The notes below the pieces were generated by a model, which was not told the origin of the DNA, searched no databases, and saw only the letters and a program-made list of their open reading frames with translations. Shown piece after piece: positions 14,114-15,152 of a stretch of 15,152 bases of DNA. Each line of letters begins with the position of its first letter. Within the stretch, counting starts at the first letter, position 1. This DNA is from Alphaproteobacteria bacterium (GTDB lineage Bacteria > Pseudomonadota > Alphaproteobacteria > Rhizobiales > Devosiaceae), in assembly GCA_013152625.1 (NCBI GenBank), contig JAADFY010000014.1:1-15152 (forward strand). The letters run 5' to 3'. The translations under genes were made by a program, and so were the position numbers.

Positions 14114-15152
14114 GAGGCGGCCCCGTCGGCGGTCGTTAGCGCGGCACGGGCCAAACCAATCCATTCCGCGGCGGCGGCGGCCTCGCTCAGTTGCGCCCCA
14201 AAATCCCCCGCGGCAGCCCGGGCAGCTTCTGGCAGGGCGAGGAACCCGGTGTTGGCGGCAATGACTTCGCCACGCTCAAGGGCGGTCTCAAGCCGGGCCA
14301 GGCCGGCGATCGCCGTATCCCCTTCGGGGGTGCCATCGGGGCGCAGGGCCACCATTGCCGCCAGTTGATCCCCAAGGCGCTCAAGCAGCGAGGCATCGGT
14401 TTTTTCGCTGGCAAGAGCCCGCAGGATGTCCGGCATTCGCTCAACTAATGTCGCACTTAGCCCGTTAACGGTCGCAAGGCCGGATGTAGCTCTGGCTACC
14501 AGTTCTTCGGGAACCGGCAGGGCGGGCAGGCGGCTGGTAACGGATTTCAGCTCATCGGCAAACGCACCCCCGCCCAGCATTTTTTCCTCCAGCCTCATTA
14601 TCGCGTCAAAACCGGCCTGCCGGCCGGCCTCGATGCGGGCCAGCCGGGCCGGTTCATCCAGCACCGCAAGGCGGGCGGCAAGGGCGGTCAGTTTTGTCTC
14701 AAGGGTGGCAATCTGGCTGATTGTTTCCGCGTTTGTGCTCTCACTGGTGCCCGCGATCTGGCTGACCCGGTCAGAAAGCGCGGCAATGTCCGCAAACAGT
14801 CGGTCCAGCCGGGCCCGATCAGCCCCCGCAGGTGCCCCGGTGGGGGCTGCGGCTGGCGGCGGGGCATTTTGTTCACTTTCCAGCCGGGCCAGCCGGGCGG
14901 TCAGGTCGTTAAAACCGGCGGGGGGTTGGCTGGCCAGTGTATCAACCCGGGCCGCAAGCTCGGATAAATCGGCCCGCGCAATATCGTCGGTGCCAACAGA
15001 TTGTGCCAGCGCTGCCATTCGGGCCTCCAGATCGGAAAGTTCGCTCGCATCGGCAAATCGATCCTGCTGGGCCAAAAGCTCACGTTCAAGCGTGTCAATT
15101 CTGGTGTTCAGGCCGGCCAGCGGCGGCGTTGTCAGATCAATGGGGTCCGGTT
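14110..15152 (-). CDS. Mitofilin (Mic60)-like inner-membrane protein, 5' end beyond window
   Basis: About 347 C-terminal residues are visible; the frame is open through the right edge, so the N-terminus (usually a membrane helix after a disordered stretch) is missing. The first part is a long Ala/Leu-rich coiled coil with heptad-like LARLE/LAALADRV patterns (down to about 14600). The end is the mitofilin-type C-terminal domain (MVALRPDGTPEGDTAIAGLARLETALERGEVIAA and LPEAARAAAGDF). Alphaproteobacterial homologues are considered the ancestors of mitochondrial Mic60, which shapes membrane crista junctions. They commonly stand between hemD and hemY; here hemY follows by ATGA overlap. The TTG at 15075 is internal, not the start. 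Confidence 0.85.
   Translation of the reverse strand, partial: PDPIDLTTPPLAGLNTRIDTLERELLAQQDRFADASELSDLEARMAALAQSVGTDDIARADLSELAARVDTLASQPPAGFNDLTARLARLESEQNAPPPAAAPTGAPAGADRARLDRLFADIAALSDRVSQIAGTSESTNAETISQIATLETKLTALAARLAVLDEPARLARIEAGRQAGFDAIMRLEEKMLGGGAFADELKSVTSRLPALPVPEELVARATSGLATVNGLSATLVERMPDILRALASEKTDASLLERLGDQLAAMVALRPDGTPEGDTAIAGLARLETALERGEVIAANTGFLALPEAARAAAGDFGAQLSEAAAAAEWIGLARAALTTADGAAS

Noticed and set aside
15075..15075. TTG as the start of the mitofilin-like gene
   Set aside because: The frame continues upstream with coiled-coil-type residues (TRIDTLERELLAQQ) to the window edge.

Overview
The window reads as a GC-rich alphaproteobacterial chromosome, most likely Hyphomicrobiales (Rhizobiales) or a close relative. 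The evidence is the gene set: two IalB-type secreted proteins, a DUF2794 protein, a FeeM-type acyltransferase, a TrpB2-type tryptophan synthase beta chain, and a mitofilin (Mic60)-HemY pair. REP-like palindromes built on a GATAAGTGG...CCGGTTATC core fit the same group. This assignment is from recognition, not from a search.

Layout, left to right. Positions 1-1411 hold two tandem IalB-family genes on the minus strand, bracketed by REP-like palindromes. Positions 1412-2595 hold a BAX inhibitor-1/YccA membrane protein with a long upstream region and a clear intrinsic terminator. A convergent DUF2794 gene follows (2630-3091). Positions 3092-3488 are non-coding but contain an 18-bp long hairpin and a very good intrinsic terminator that serves no visible upstream gene: a candidate small RNA or attenuator. 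Then come a membrane-bound PAS-GGDEF-EAL protein (3489-5795), a FeeM-like N-acyl amino acid synthase (5963-6727), a UspA-like stress protein (6910-7743) and a conserved hypothetical protein (7825-8205). Converging on these are glycerol kinase (8213-9709) and a TrpB2-type enzyme (9812-11179), both minus strand.

Positions 11180-12690 differ in character. A lower-GC GFA-type zinc protein is followed by about 650 bp of degenerate repeats: a palindromic element, two copies of a 67-bp repeat, and duplicated pieces of the 3' flank of tRNA-Thr(CGT), which lies at 12574-12649. This is the most accessory-looking part of the window. Finally, minus-strand hemY (12697-14113) overlaps by ATGA a mitofilin-like gene that runs off the right edge. 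The hemY reading frame is broken once, near 12976-13000.

Functionally, 3489-6727 pairs a c-di-GMP turnover enzyme with a possible acyl-amino-acid producer, a plausible signalling neighbourhood. HemY and mitofilin are inner-membrane partners by context. No phage, transposase, CRISPR array or defence system is visible. The best unexplained signals are the orphan-terminator RNA at 3220-3329, the tRNA-flank repeat cluster, and the hemY frameshift.
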